This document shows, piece by piece, positions 1 to 63,735 of a DNA stretch of 64,000 nucleotides. Positions within the stretch are counted from its first letter, which is position 1, and every line of letters starts with the position of its first letter. A program made the translations under genes and the position numbers. Source of the DNA: Cristatella mucedo (taxonomy: Eukaryota; Bryozoa; Phylactolaemata; Cristatellidae); the NCBI GenBank assembly GCA_009760855.2, contig WPIO01000031.1, forward strand, positions 3,695,501-3,759,500, read 5' to 3'. The notes under the pieces were generated by a model that saw only the letters and a program-made list of their open reading frames with translations, made no database searches and had not been told where the DNA came from.

Positions 1-372
1 AATGTGCAGCTGCACTGGTGAAATTCTGTATGGGGCATTAATGCCTCTGTACTGATATTCCTGCCCGTAAATGCTCAATTTGTAAATTCATAGGATTGGC
101 TACCTACGTGCAGGTGCCTCAAGTGCATGCATGGTTACTTGTATGCACTCACCCTTTGTTTGTGAAATTCTTGAGCCCTCCTGCTGCACCTTTTGCTCTA
201 ATCTTGAGGGACTTTGCCCTGCCTGAAATCTTAGTCCTCTCGTTCTGTATGCGCTTGTGTTTGTGCTGCGCGCGCATGCAAGTGTGTCTATGTTTGTGTG
301 TGTGTGTGTGTGTGTCTGCATGTACGTTCGCACTCACATGTAGGTCTTGTCAGTGATGAGTCATCGCTGCCA

Positions 373-437
<65 letters not shown>

Positions 438-648
438 ACATGTATATGTATATATACACACACACATATATATATATACATATCATATATATATATATAT
501 ATCATATATTTTTGGTATGCAAGTGTGCAGTCAGTTTAGAGCACACTGACGTGTGTACAGTGGTACCAGTGGTGTATGGTGCCTCGTGTGTTCGCGCTTG
601 TGCTTGTCTCTTGTCATCATTAGTATTCATCGTGCCACCTTGTTTCAG
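1..648. other. Intron (left part) before the first visible RNF213 exon
   Basis: No RNF213-like exon is visible here. The stretch holds two short (GT)n tracts (about 294-315 and 374-424) and a TA-rich run to about 507. The acceptor of the next exon is the AG at 647-648 after a pyrimidine-rich stretch. Confidence 0.7.
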
Positions 649-52620
<51,972 letters not shown>

Positions 52621-53510
52621 CGAAGGCGAGCCTACTTCATCGAATCAGCCTGGCAGCGGTGACAGCAGCAGCAGCAGCTTCGGAGCTCAGCTGGAGCAGC
52701 TCGCTGCTGACTGCTCGTCGCTGCAGCTGCGTCATGCCGTGCCAGCATGGCTCACCATCTTCAGTATCAGCAGCAGCGGCGCTGATGAGTGACGAGTCTG
52801 CTCTGACACAGCACGGCGGCTGCAGTTGCTCATGCCGGGGTATTGCTGGCAGCTAGGCTTACCAAGAACCGAAAAGGGAACCGCGTTTTCCGTTTCCAAG
52901 AAGTAGTTTAGCCACCCTATTTTCTCTTGCCAATAACTGCTACCCATACCTTGCGGACGTGTGTCTAATCCTGCCTCCTGCTCTTGCCTTCGTACCACAA
53001 AAGCTATGATGCAAGCATTGTCGATGTAGCAGCCCGAAATTGCGATGAATCGAACAATATCGAGTAATGTCGGCAAAATTGAATACTTCGTAAGCTTTGT
53101 CGTTGCACTTGTAAACATGACCAATTTCACTAACCCTGAATATATTACTGTGCTGTCTATATACTCGTTGCTTGTTGCTCATGTGCATTCAAATAAGTGC
53201 ATTGAAATAAGGTCGAGGCTTTCACCTGACCCTCAACTGACTGATTGACTGACTCAACAGAAGGTCGAAGGGCAAGTTTGCATCGCTTCTTCTGCTATGT
53301 TTTTTCAGTCCGATGAAAAGCTCTGAGCTTTTATAAGCACTCGTTGGCTTCTTTTTATCGAAAGCTGCCGTCGATATGCAAGTATATTAGAATCTCAACC
53401 AGGTGCAGAGCTGATCGGTTCTTTAGATGCAGAACTATTACACTAAAGTGTGTACGTTAATATGTGTGACAAGATAACCTTGCATACCTATTATAGCTGT
53501 TGCAGTTCCT
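52621..53510. other. 3' flank of RNF213, no recognised gene
   Basis: Contains AGC-rich low-complexity sequence at 52,650-52,790 (a possible alternative last exon, see exon 37). The rest shows nothing I recognise. Confidence 0.5.
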
Positions 53511-53650
53511 TGCTGGCTTGGTCCAGTGGTTAAGGTGCTCATCCCGACCAAGGTCTGGCTGAGGTTGTGGGCTCGAGCCCCGAGGCATATGTGAAGTGCC
53601 TGACTAGAGATTAAGTTCTCTTGGGGCGCTATAGAAATGAATTATATTTT
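53511..53650 (+). mobile_element. SINE-A, full length
   Basis: A box cttggtccagtggttaaggt, B box gtgggctcgagccccg, tail gattaagttctcttggggcg and ctatagaaatgaatta. Confidence 0.92.
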
Positions 53651-53879
53651 TGTATATTTTAAGGGGCATGAACTGTACTTAGGTACTGGGACAGCGTTTA
53701 TAGTTGTTTGTGCAAGACGTACTTGTTCTTATAGAATCATACTTGATAGTGCTGCATGATCGTCACATGGCATCATCATCGCGTCACATCACGTGGCTAA
53801 CTTCTTCTTGATGGTAGCTGAGTAAACAGTGTGGTGTATATACTTACTCCTTAGGCATTCAAGCTCAAATTGTTTGGTG

Positions 53880-54035
53880 ACTGTGCCTTCACGTTTTTTT
53901 GGTCTTCCAAAGCCTGAACTCGCTACCAACTGGCATCTCAACGAGCACTGACTTGACGGCTTTTATAACAAATTAGATCTTTCTGCCTGTTCTTTATGTG
54001 TGCTCACCGTGCTGAAATCATGCATGTTATTAGCA
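53880..54035 (+). mobile_element. LINE-A fragment
   Basis: tcttccaaagcctgaactcg and tgacttgacggcttttataa follow the order seen near 9,800-9,880 in the longest copy. It is degraded. Confidence 0.6.
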
Positions 54036-54402
54036 GAGGCAAGCCAGGATTGGAGCGCCGGGGTGGCACGGGTTTGTAAAGGGGAGTCTGGAGCGTCCCT
54101 CCAGTGCCTGCGAGTGTCGTGCAGCTGGGCCAAGCGCCAAAAGGCCAGTGGCCCCCACTATTTCATAATTCAATGAACTATATATTCAGTGAACTATTTA
54201 ATGTTCAATCTCAACCATGAAGGTGCATGTTGTCGCTGAATTTGCATATTATTAAGTTATTTCCTTTCGTACTTTTTCCTTTAAAGATGTCATATCGTAG
54301 CAGTGCTATAGATGTCGCAATGGTCGAAAGTAAGTGTGACGTTAGTGATATGTTGATGGACACACGGACTCACTTCCGTTCAAAATTACATAGAATGCTA
54401 TT

Positions 54403-54640
54403 AAGACATTTGAATAGCACCCTAAGAGAACTAGGTAATTTGTAGGCAATTTGCAAATCCCGGAATAATAATAATATTAATAACGCACTTGATAATGCGT
54501 CCTCAGAGAACTCAATCTCTTTCTAGGCGCTTAGGAATTGAACTGACCCGAGTATCTGCAATTAGTGAGCTGCAGAAGTCTAGTCAGGATGTCACGAATG
54601 CACGGACCTGCTTGGCTGTGGCATGACTTCTTAGTTAAGC
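54403..54640 (-). mobile_element. Two LINE-A/SINE-A tails in series
   Basis: 54,410-54,460 (agcaccctaagagaactag) and 54,462-54,530 (aataataata, then cctcagagaactcaatctct) are reversed tails, followed by a short LINE-A body to about 54,640. Confidence 0.7.
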
Positions 54641-57600
54641 ACGAATTTGTTCGACGTTATGCGCACGAGCCTTTAGCGGGGAGCTTAGGTAAATATGCAC
54701 TTCCGATGCCCTGACCGGAATGCCCTATCTATAGCCTCTCCTAGATGTATGATATCTCACGCAGGCTGCCCGGCGTCTCTTCTATAAAGAGCTACTCGGC
54801 GTCCCGCGGAGGAAATAACTTTAGCATAGAGAGGCTAAAAAAGAGTGCAAGACACAGGGCCTCCTCGTTCACATGCTGCTTCAGAAGCGTCGGTGTCCGA
54901 ACGATTCTACGGGTCAAACATAACCCCAGGGTTCTGGACTTTGGGGTGGCCCTTAAAGACTTCTATATCCACCGAAAATGGAATGCCGTATGAATTAGAC
55001 CTGCAAGCTGCTGAACACAATCTTCTTGCCACTGAAAAGATGCGTAGCTTCTTGACACACGCACACGTGGGCATCAGTTGATCGTTGGTTATTTTTACAA
55101 AAATATGTTGACGATACAGTTAGCCTTGCCGGTCAGAATTAGTTATGATTCGATATCGAAAGCGAATCTACAGGCAGCTGCGAAGTTTTTTACCAAGACA
55201 CTAGCAGCCAGCAAGCTCGGTCGATCAAGTAAATGGTTCGTAGTCGGTACGAGACGGACAATGCTGGTTCTCAACTTACTCAGCTGTTAAGACGTGCCCA
55301 ATAGGTTACGAAGGTCGCTTCCGCGGTCGTCTGTAGACTTCCTATTCAAAGATTACTTTATCTGACAAAATGCATGACCACGAATCTGCTAGCTCGGTGT
55401 AGCTGTTGTTCGCTTGCCAATCTACAAGATTTCGCATTGGTGGCACGGCTGCGAGCCGCGGTTGTCTGGACTTGGTTGACAACTCAAACACTGACGAGTA
55501 CACACATTTAGCAGTAGCAGCGTACTAGCGGGACGCGCTTTGGAATTGTATTGAATATGCATACACTCTCCCTATTGGCGGAAAATCTTCAAACAGAGGC
55601 AGTTAATGTAGAGACTTTGCGGTAACCTGCCTAAGCAAGCCGCTCTCTAAAACATGCTGCGCAATTTACGTCTGCTGCATTTAGTTGCTCAGTAGTCACC
55701 AAGTAGCCAATCAGGGAAGTATAGCAACTCCGCGAGAGGAACCTCATCGCACAGCCCTGTCCCACGGTAGGCCATTCCCGGAACTGAACGTCCCGACGAT
55801 TCTTTAGAATGACTAGACCAGCGACTGTCGCTGGGTGAGTCTTCTGCTAGTCGCTCTTGTCCTAATTTTAGGTGTACGAAGTAGGTGGTAACACTCGTTT
55901 CGGAAAATCGTGCCGTATGTGTGGAATATTGTAACGCCGAAAGCTCGGCGGAGTAGGCTTGACCTGCCGCTTACCTAGCGGCGTAACCTACCGCCTAAAG
56001 CCGTTCGGTGCGTGCCTACGCGCAATAGGCTGGCCACCACGAAACGAGCGTTTCTGGCGCTGACCTACTTATCGTTACTAGGGGGGGGGGTCGTGAGCCC
56101 GTGGTGTGAATTGGAAAGCGAGACGCACAAATTGAGGATTTTACTGAGCTTTGTTCGCAAGCGCACAAAGTCGCTGCGCGTCTAGCTCAGTTTTATCTCC
56201 GCACTCCTCGCACGCTCCCAACAGCACAAGCACTCTTGCGGAGGGTATACGTCTCCGCACTTAGGCTACCTAAGTCTATTGTGGGGAGCGACCCGAATAA
56301 GACGAGGAGCCCGAACCGGAGCCTAGACGCTGACCGGGGAAACTAGGGCTCCGCTTCCACTGTAGCGGCAAGAATACTTCACACACTACACCAAGCACTC
56401 TTGGCGAGACCACGTGCGCACGCGCGCACATAAAACACAGAGGAAACACAAAATGAGAGCTCGGGCGCGATACGACCGTATTCGACATCCATCGAATTCT
56501 CCCGATGTCGACTCTCTCTCCGCCTCGGCCATCACCCTCGGACAGCCCGAACTCCTCCCTTACTTTCAGAGAAAATGAGACCGGCAACTACTAGCGATGG
56601 CGTCGAGACGTAGCCGAAGATGAAGAAGGAACCTCCCTCTAACGAGCATCGCCCTTTCATGATTTAACTAGCCGGGGCAATGGGGTTGACAACCCAGCCG
56701 ATATCAATCACCTCAGCGACCTCTGCGTCCCCTTGCTCACAGCTCGAGAACGCAGGAGCTCTTCACCCACTTCTTTTGTACTCGCGGAAACCGTCCAACA
56801 ACTCTAGGACTGCTAGCGGCGACAGCGACCATAAGCAAGTGTTGCCCTATTCTTTAATTGCTCGCTGGGACTATAGGGTTGACAGGCCAACCGATTTCAA
56901 TCACCACACTATGGCTGCGTCCTCTTGCTCGGGGCTCTGGGACAGAGGTGTTTCCTGCTGAACAGTTCTTATGCGCTCTAAAACTGAGTCAGGCCGGCGC
57001 TGTTCTACAGTACTAAGCCTGCGAGCTCACCTAGGTAGCTGCCTCGTTCATAGCCACTTTTCCACGTAGTGTGCATGCATTCCTTTGATTCTGTACGGTT
57101 GTTCACCACTGCTGGTGCATATAACTGGCGAGTGGGTAGCAAGCCGCCTCCGTCTAACCAGGCTGCCCGAAAGCAGTGCCAGGTTGCACATCAATTTCGC
57201 AGAGACGGTGAGGTAAATGGATGAAATAAACAAATGCAATTCATTTATATAGCGCCCTAAGAGAACTTAGCAGTAGTTGAACCGTTAGGCTGTAGTTGCG
57301 CCTTTTTGTACCCTGGAGTCCATCGCTTAAGCTTTTCTGTTGCTGCTTATCATGCGAACTCGCAGAAAAGCTCGTGTGCGGCACGCATGAAGGACTGGAT
57401 TCCATCTGCATGGGAAATCCCCACTGACCGTTTCCCTTAATCAAGTGGAGGGAGATTTCCTCCGCCACGCTTCTTAGTCAGGTTACCTCGAGGTGTGACC
57501 GCTAGACCGAATTGTAGGTCTTGGTGCTTCGATCGTTCCAGCTACGTGTTTCGGTCCCCACGAGAATCATCTGACGGTGCACCCGAGTTGTCGTGGACCG

Positions 57601-58349
57601 CACGGTTGCCGTATTTTAGTGAGTAGAAGTATTCAGGCATGCCTTCGCCAGTCCATTGCCGCTCTGGCTGATTAGACCAGAGCACGTTCTCTAAAGCGAG
57701 TCCCGCTAGCTGCCTGCAAGCCCTCTGGGAATGGGTGTGCTAAAGTGACGCATTTGTGGAAAGCCAGCTCTCAATTCATCGACTGCCTCAGGTATAGTTC
57801 GCGCTACTCGGCCTGCCGATTGGGGTCCTGCACAGGAGTCAAACAAAGCTGCTTCTTAGAAGGCGAAAAGGCAGCTCCGAGGTGCTCAAGGCGCGCATGC
57901 AGGCGCTCAAGTCCAGGGTCGGCATGCTGAAAGACTACCATTACTCTTTGAGGAAGGCAATCACTTTTTCGTTAGAGTTTCTGAGGTGTTCTATTTGGAC
58001 TAGTCTTAACAGTTCTGCTGAAGTCGCGCCACTCCGTGGAGGACGCGTACGCCGTAGTTCGTGGGCGAGAACTGTACCGAGATACCGAGCACAAATACAG
58101 GATTATACTAAACTTAATTTGTAAGAGCGCAATATCACTGCGCTTCTAGTTCAGTGTTATCCCCCAATTCCTGAAAACACTTGCCAAGACGAACGCACGG
58201 ACCTCACCCCATACACAAGGCGCTACTACGACGGAAAAAGTTGCGGCGCCGGTTCAGGCCTCCGTAGGCTGTGCAGAAACCCGCGGTGCTCCGAACGCAG
58301 CTCAAGCGAAGACCCTCACCCTAAACTCCGGGAAACACTCGTCTTTATA
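54641..58349. other. Unassigned region, CpG-rich from about 55.3 kb
   Basis: No gene recognised. It holds two internal direct repeats: 56,118-56,200 resembles 58,085-58,165 at about 70 percent, and gggttgacaacccagccgat at 56,686 recurs in altered form at 56,877. The first pair could be old LTRs. A reversed SINE/LINE tail sits at 57,236-57,275. Open frames up to 103 codons show no family features. Confidence 0.5.
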
Positions 58350-58445
58350 CTAAAAATAATAATATTGATAATAACACATTTGATATAGCACCCCTCAGAG
58401 AACTCAATGTCTTTCTAGGCACTTTACGTTTGCTGCATAGGAAGT
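58350..58445 (-). mobile_element. LINE-A tail
   Basis: aataataatattgataataa, then cctcagagaactcaatgtct and ctaggcactttacgtttgct, reversed 3' end only. Confidence 0.8.
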
Positions 58446-58878
58446 GCGATCGGTCTTTCCGAACTCCAATCTGGGACAGGGCCAACCAACCGCGTTCGCT
58501 TATACGGACGTGTTGACTCGGCCAACCAATCGCGTTCGCTTCTACGGACGCGTCGGACGCGCACCGTCCGCCTGTTGAGCAGTCGCTCCGTCGCACTCCG
58601 CCGACTCCGGAACTCTTGCGGTTATGAACGCAGCGTGCGGGTTTCTGCGTCCGGTCAGAACTAGGCCGCAAACGCAGCGGCGCTCAAAGCGGTGCGCGCG
58701 TTTAATTGATGACTTCATTCGATCGAGCCCATTTTAACCCATTTTATATCTACTAACGCAGCGGCGCTCGTAGCGGTGCGCGTGTCTCGGCCGACGCGCG
58801 ACGAATACGCGGGCGACGCCTGAACCTTGTAGCACGGCTAGCTGATTGCAGGTGCTGCACCGATGCCGATGCAGGTAC
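58446..58878. other. CpG-dense stretch with short direct repeats
   Basis: ggccaaccaaccgcgttcgc recurs 40 bp later as the ggccaaccaatcgcgttcgc form, and aacgcagcggcgctc occurs at about 58,671 and 58,756. High CpG density suggests an unmethylated regulatory region or a young repeat. Confidence 0.6.
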
Positions 58879-59384
58879 GCCGGAAGTAGCCGGAAGTAGC
58901 CGGAAGTAGCCGGAAGTAGCCGGAAGTAGCCGGAAGTAGCCGGAAGTAGCCGGAAGTAGCCGGAAGTAGCCGGAAGTAGCCGGAAGTAGCCGGAAGTAGC
59001 CGGAAGTAGCCGGAAGTAGCCGGAAGTAGCGGAAGTAGCGGAAGTAGCGGAAGTAGCGGAAGTAGCGGAAGTAGCGGAAGTAGCGGAAGTAGCGGAAGTA
59101 GCGGAAGTAGCGGAAGTAGCGGAAGTAGCGGAAGTAGCGGAAGTAGCGGAAGTAGCCGGAAGTAGCCGGAAGTAGCCGGAAGTAGTCGGAAGTAGCGGAA
59201 GTAAGTAGCGGAAGTAGCGGAAGTAGCGGAAGTAGCGGAAGTAGCGGAAGTAGCGGAAGTAGCGGAAGTAGCGGAAGTAGCGGAAGTAGCGGAAGTAGCG
59301 GAAGTAGCGGAAGTAGCGGAAGTAGCGGAAGTAGCGGAAGTAGCGGAAGTAGCGGAAGTAGCGGAAGTAGCGGAAGTAGCGGAA
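58879..59384 (+). repeat. Minisatellite, 10 bp ccggaagtag and 9 bp cggaagtag units
   Basis: About 15 units of 10 bp to about 59,030, then 9 bp units to about 59,153, four more 10 bp units, one irregular joint (agtaagtagcgg near 59,200), then 9 bp units to the end. Each unit carries CGGAAGT, the core of ETS-family sites; the 10 bp form carries the stronger CCGGAAGT. Confidence 0.97.
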
Positions 59385-61967
59385 ACGCGGCAGCGACGAC
59401 GAGCGCTCCCGTATCCGTAACGCCGTACGTCAGCGGTCGGTTACAGGCCTCTTAACAGTGGCCTCGACGTACGCCAACGGCTGCGCGATCTAGAGCTCGC
59501 ACCAGCACCAATCGGCCAATGCCCCGAGTCTCGAATCCTGACTCTCCGCCCATCTCAGGGCTCCGGCCTTTTATACGGCACCGGCAGTAAACTACCGCAC
59601 GATCGGCAGAATCGCGAATGATAATTAACCGCTATAATTCGGCTGGTTTAGCTGGCGCCGCCATTCAAGCCCCGAGGCGTATGTGAAGCGCTCCGCTGAT
59701 GCTCTGCGAATCCTTGTGGCTAGTCCTCCGCCGCTCGAGCTCTCCGGCGCACTGCGACACTTCGCTCTCAGCTGGCACACGCCCTTCCAACTCACCCGAC
59801 TCGCCTGTTGCTGGTTAAATAGTTCCGCCTCGCTAAATAGTTCGGGCTAGCCTCCCCTCTTCCTGAAAACGCAGACCCAAAGTCCACGTGCAGTCAATCG
59901 ACGCCTATCTGCGAGGCCACAAATTGCCACGCCAAAACTATAAACCTGATTAACGCGAGCTTATTTTCAAAGGCATAAAACCCCAAATCTGCCAAAGCGC
60001 TGCTAAGCCATTAACCCTAGACCATGAACCCGTCTTATCCGGTTATCTGCAAAGCCCTAGCTTAAACATAAACTTAAACATAAGCTTAAACGTACACTGT
60101 AAATCTAAACCTCAAGCATAAACATGCCAAACCACGTATCTGCCATGCAACCTAAACCCCAAATCTGCCAAACAACCATGCAGTCACTCGTCTAAAAAGC
60201 CTTGCACGCGGGGCGAGACGCTGCGGCAGGTGCACATTCAATACGAAACTTCACGGTCAGGGTCGACGGGGGGCTGCAACGCCTAGAAGAATGCTAGCAG
60301 GCATTTGGTTCGGTGCCTTCAAAGCTCTCGTTCAAAGTCGGCTCCTTGGGTTAGGGTCAGTCGCCTCTAGAGCCCCGATGAAAGTACTTGATTGAAAACT
60401 TGGATTGCCAAATCGGCTCCGTAAGCTGCTAAACTGTGACGACCAACGAGGACTACCTGCAGGAAGTCACTTAAGGAGGGCGTCATTTAGCCAGGTCGTT
60501 TCCAATTATTATAATACGGGGCTGCACTGAGACCAAACGAGCAGTGTATATCTTTTGAGTCTTGAGGACCCCTCAAAGTCTCTCCCACGTGCCTACCGCG
60601 ATTCCCAGAAATAAGTCGGTTTGCCAGACTGCGAGAACGTAATAAATAGTATTTTTGATTTTAAAGTACGTACGTAGTAATTCTACGGGCTTCTCGGGCT
60701 TCGCACCTTTGGCGCCCAGATTCAAGCGCTTCTCGAGAAGGGACAACAACGTTCTTAGGTGGTTCTAGAAGCCTGGTAGGGCGTCGCCGCTCCGGTGAGT
60801 ACGTTTGGCGGTCGCCGTTCTGGTGAATACGTTCGGTGTCGGTTTCCGAGGGAGTGCCGTTGTTTTTCAGAAAGGTCAAATTTTATTAGATAGGCCTAAA
60901 GTAGCCTTCCGAGCGGCAGCGTGCCTTCGTGAGTTACTGTAAGAAATCCAAAGAGGGGTGCACATTTTTCTTTTGGTCGAAAGAAACTTACGACAAGAGG
61001 CACGCCTTCGGCAAGGAGATTCTGTCTTTCCCAAACGTTTTAGTGAGTTAAATTTACAGTTAGGTAATAAGAGTAGTGTTAGTAATAAGAGTTGAAGTAG
61101 CCAGTTTATAAAGAGACAAAGAAATTTTCCGGTCACATTATGAAGACGAACCCCTTAACTTGAGTGACTTGTGCAATGCCCTCTAGGTTGAAGTGTAGTC
61201 CCCCTGCCAAAAACCAAATTCTTAGTCCACGGTCGCGCTGCCTTAGCGAAAAAAGCTCGGTGTCAAACTGTTTGCAGAGTTTGCAGCGATCCTAGATTAT
61301 CCATCCAATCAAACCAAAGCACGACATTTTCGTCACTGAAATGCCCCAGGGTGAGTTCAAAAGCTGATATTGGCTTTAGAAGAATGTCGCAATGAGTTTC
61401 AAGCTACTAATGGTTCAAGTAGATATGTATATGTACTCGACGAAGATTGTTGGGACGAGATGTAGGTGTCGCAAAAGTTTCGGTTAATGCTTAAGCATGG
61501 TTCGAATGTTCATCATAAATGCATTCAACACCCTTCATCTCCCAGTCTAATTTAGACTAACTTGGAGAGACGCTGCACATTGCTGTTGACTGCCCATTCC
61601 TTATGATCGCCACATCGCTAATGATCCGTCGCGCTTATTTCACGAAGCTGATTTGGTTCTAGAGAGCCGTCACGTTTCCATGCTGCCACGTTCTCCCCCT
61701 CCTCCACTCTCTCTTTCTCCCTCTCTCCTCACGAGCGAAGTGCTGTCGTCCCGATGAACTGCTCCTGACCGTTCTATGTACCATAGCTCTCGCAACACTC
61801 TCGTTCGAAAGCGAAGAAATGGCTCTTTCTATAAGGAGTGCATTTTCCAATGGTTTGCCTATTGCCACCGGCAGGGCTTCGAAGCGATCGTTGTTTTTGC
61901 AGGCTTATCTGATTCAGCGAAAACTCCAACGCGAAAATTCAGCTCCGGTATTCGGCTTGAATAAGAG
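59385..61967. other. Unassigned region
   Basis: CpG-rich to about 59,900, then ordinary. A SINE-A scrap (ccccgaggcgtatgtgaagc) lies at about 59,670. Two adjoining minus-strand frames (60,661-60,879 and 60,876-61,136) are basic; one contains RRRPTRLLEPPKNVV, weakly like the end of Ty3/gypsy integrases. A pyrimidine-rich run lies at 61,690-61,725. No gene is supported. Confidence 0.45.
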
Positions 61968-62352
61968 TAATAATGATAATTTATTTGCATAACGCCTTCC
62001 ACCTTCAAAGTACTGAATCTCTTTCTAGGCACTTTACAAATGCTGTATAGAAAGCATTGTTAAATGATTGGTGGTAACGTGCGCAAGCAGCAGACAGGTG
62101 TAAGCACGCATAAGCACGTAAAAGACGAATCGTAAGGACCCGCTAAATGCTGTAATGCATAGAAGCGTTTTTAGTTTCTTTTTAAATGTGGTCTAGTCAG
62201 GAGATGCCGTGAGGCATGTCGAAAGTGAGTTCCAGGCTTTGGAAGTATACGAACTAAAGGCACGAAGGCACGATCTCCACATGATTTGAGGTTTGTACGA
62301 GGTATAACTTAACAATCCTAGTCAGAAAAGCTGGTGGTGCTATACCTAGCCT
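61968..62352 (-). mobile_element. LINE-A, 5'-truncated copy
   Basis: Minus strand: tail (tctttctaggcactttacaa reversed near 62,020) through the 3' region to agcttttctgactaggattg, stopping exactly where the unclassified repeat begins. Confidence 0.87.
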
Positions 62353-62355
62353 TTT

Positions 62356-63735
62356 TGAAAAAGATTCGGCATTACCAATAGACAGAAGCAGACCAATGAT
62401 TAAACATGCATAAGAAAGCTCCAGATGTATTTCCAATTTCAGTCCATAGGCAAACTTGTGCTTCGTAAATTTGAAAATACAGAGCGATCGAAGGCCATCA
62501 GTCGCCCGATGGGTTTTCGCCTGGAGCAGTAGTTGTAGTAGTAGTAGTAGTAGCATTCACCAAAAGGGAAATTCCTGTATTGATTGGCAAACCATGCACA
62601 CGTGATTACACGCAATACTGAAAGCAGCTTCAACAAGCCTAAAGCGATAATGAATAGTTAGCACTATAGCCGAGCTGGTTTGGTCTATCGGTTAAGGTGC
62701 TCGCCCCGACCAAGGTCTGGCTGAGGTCGTGGGCTCGAGCCCCGAGGCATATGTGAAGCGCCTGAATAGAGATTAAGTTTTCTTGAGTCGCTATATAAAT
62801 AAATTATCTATATATATAGTTTATCATTCAAGTGTATTGAAAGCAGGATTTCAATCTAACTGGTGCTTGCTCAAAAACAACAAACTGCTGCTACTTGTGA
62901 GCATAAATATAACAACACCCTCAAAACGAACAGGCAAATTATTCACTCGGTTTGTGCTCGCACAAGTATTTGCAGACTAATTGTGCTCCAGAAGCTCCAA
63001 AGACTTGTATTATGTGGGGCACGACAGATATGTTGTTATACTTTGACGAACGAACAATACACACCAAGCCACGCTACACCGGAATGTCCGAGTCAACGAG
63101 CAATGAAGCAACAAACGTTTATTCACTACCCAGATCACGGGTTCAAGGCCGGGAGTAGACGAGCTGCTTCAAAGCACGGGGAAAGCTACTTGGGCTCTCC
63201 AGCAAAAGCAATCGTTAAATCCTCCGATCCTACCTTTATATGATCAATATACTGTGCTGCTACTAATGAGAACAGTTCCCACTCACTTACGAAGAGCGAG
63301 CCCTCGTGAGAGCCTGCAAGTTCACGAGAGAAGCCAATGGAAATTATGCATCGTTGCTCATATCTTTTACATTCGACCCAAAACTTACAAGCATATTATC
63401 AGCCGAGTACTGGTTGTGCCAAATTGGCTGCTAGAGCAGACTGCTATCACAGGTAGCACAGCAGAGTCGCACAGTATCAGTGGAGAAGCATGAAGAAGGA
63501 CAAACAGCTGAAGAGCAATCAACAAACGACAGAGAAAAGTGCCATAGATTATTGCAAGCACAACAGATATAAATACTCTCTCGATGCAAGTGACTAAGCA
63601 CTACGATATCGAAATTAAAAGAGGATCCACTATTCTGCATTTGAAACAAGTACAAGCTTGCTTATCTTCCCAATTAACTTGCTATGTTTTTTAACTTAGT
63701 AGTCGTCGACTTCCCGGAAGACACTACAGCAAATA
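62356..63735 (-). repeat. Unclassified dispersed repeat, copy 2, split by a SINE-A
   Basis: Reverse-complement copy of 37,793-39,003. It carries a SINE-A at 62,670-62,816 and a GTA trinucleotide expansion (62,527-62,553) that copy 1 lacks. Confidence 0.87.
62670..62816 (+). mobile_element. SINE-A, young insertion in the repeat
   Basis: Full-length element from ccgagctggtttggtctatc through both Pol III boxes to the tail and a short TA-rich 3' end. Flanked by tatag on both sides, a likely target-site duplication. Confidence 0.92.

Noticed and set aside
374-507. CRISPR or other structured array in the short-repeat regions
   Set aside because: Simple GT/TA microsatellite without spacers; the genome is animal.
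56276-56587. 103-codon minus-strand frame in the CpG-rich block
   Set aside because: Open frames of this length are expected in GC-rich DNA; no motif, signal peptide or splice context supports a gene.
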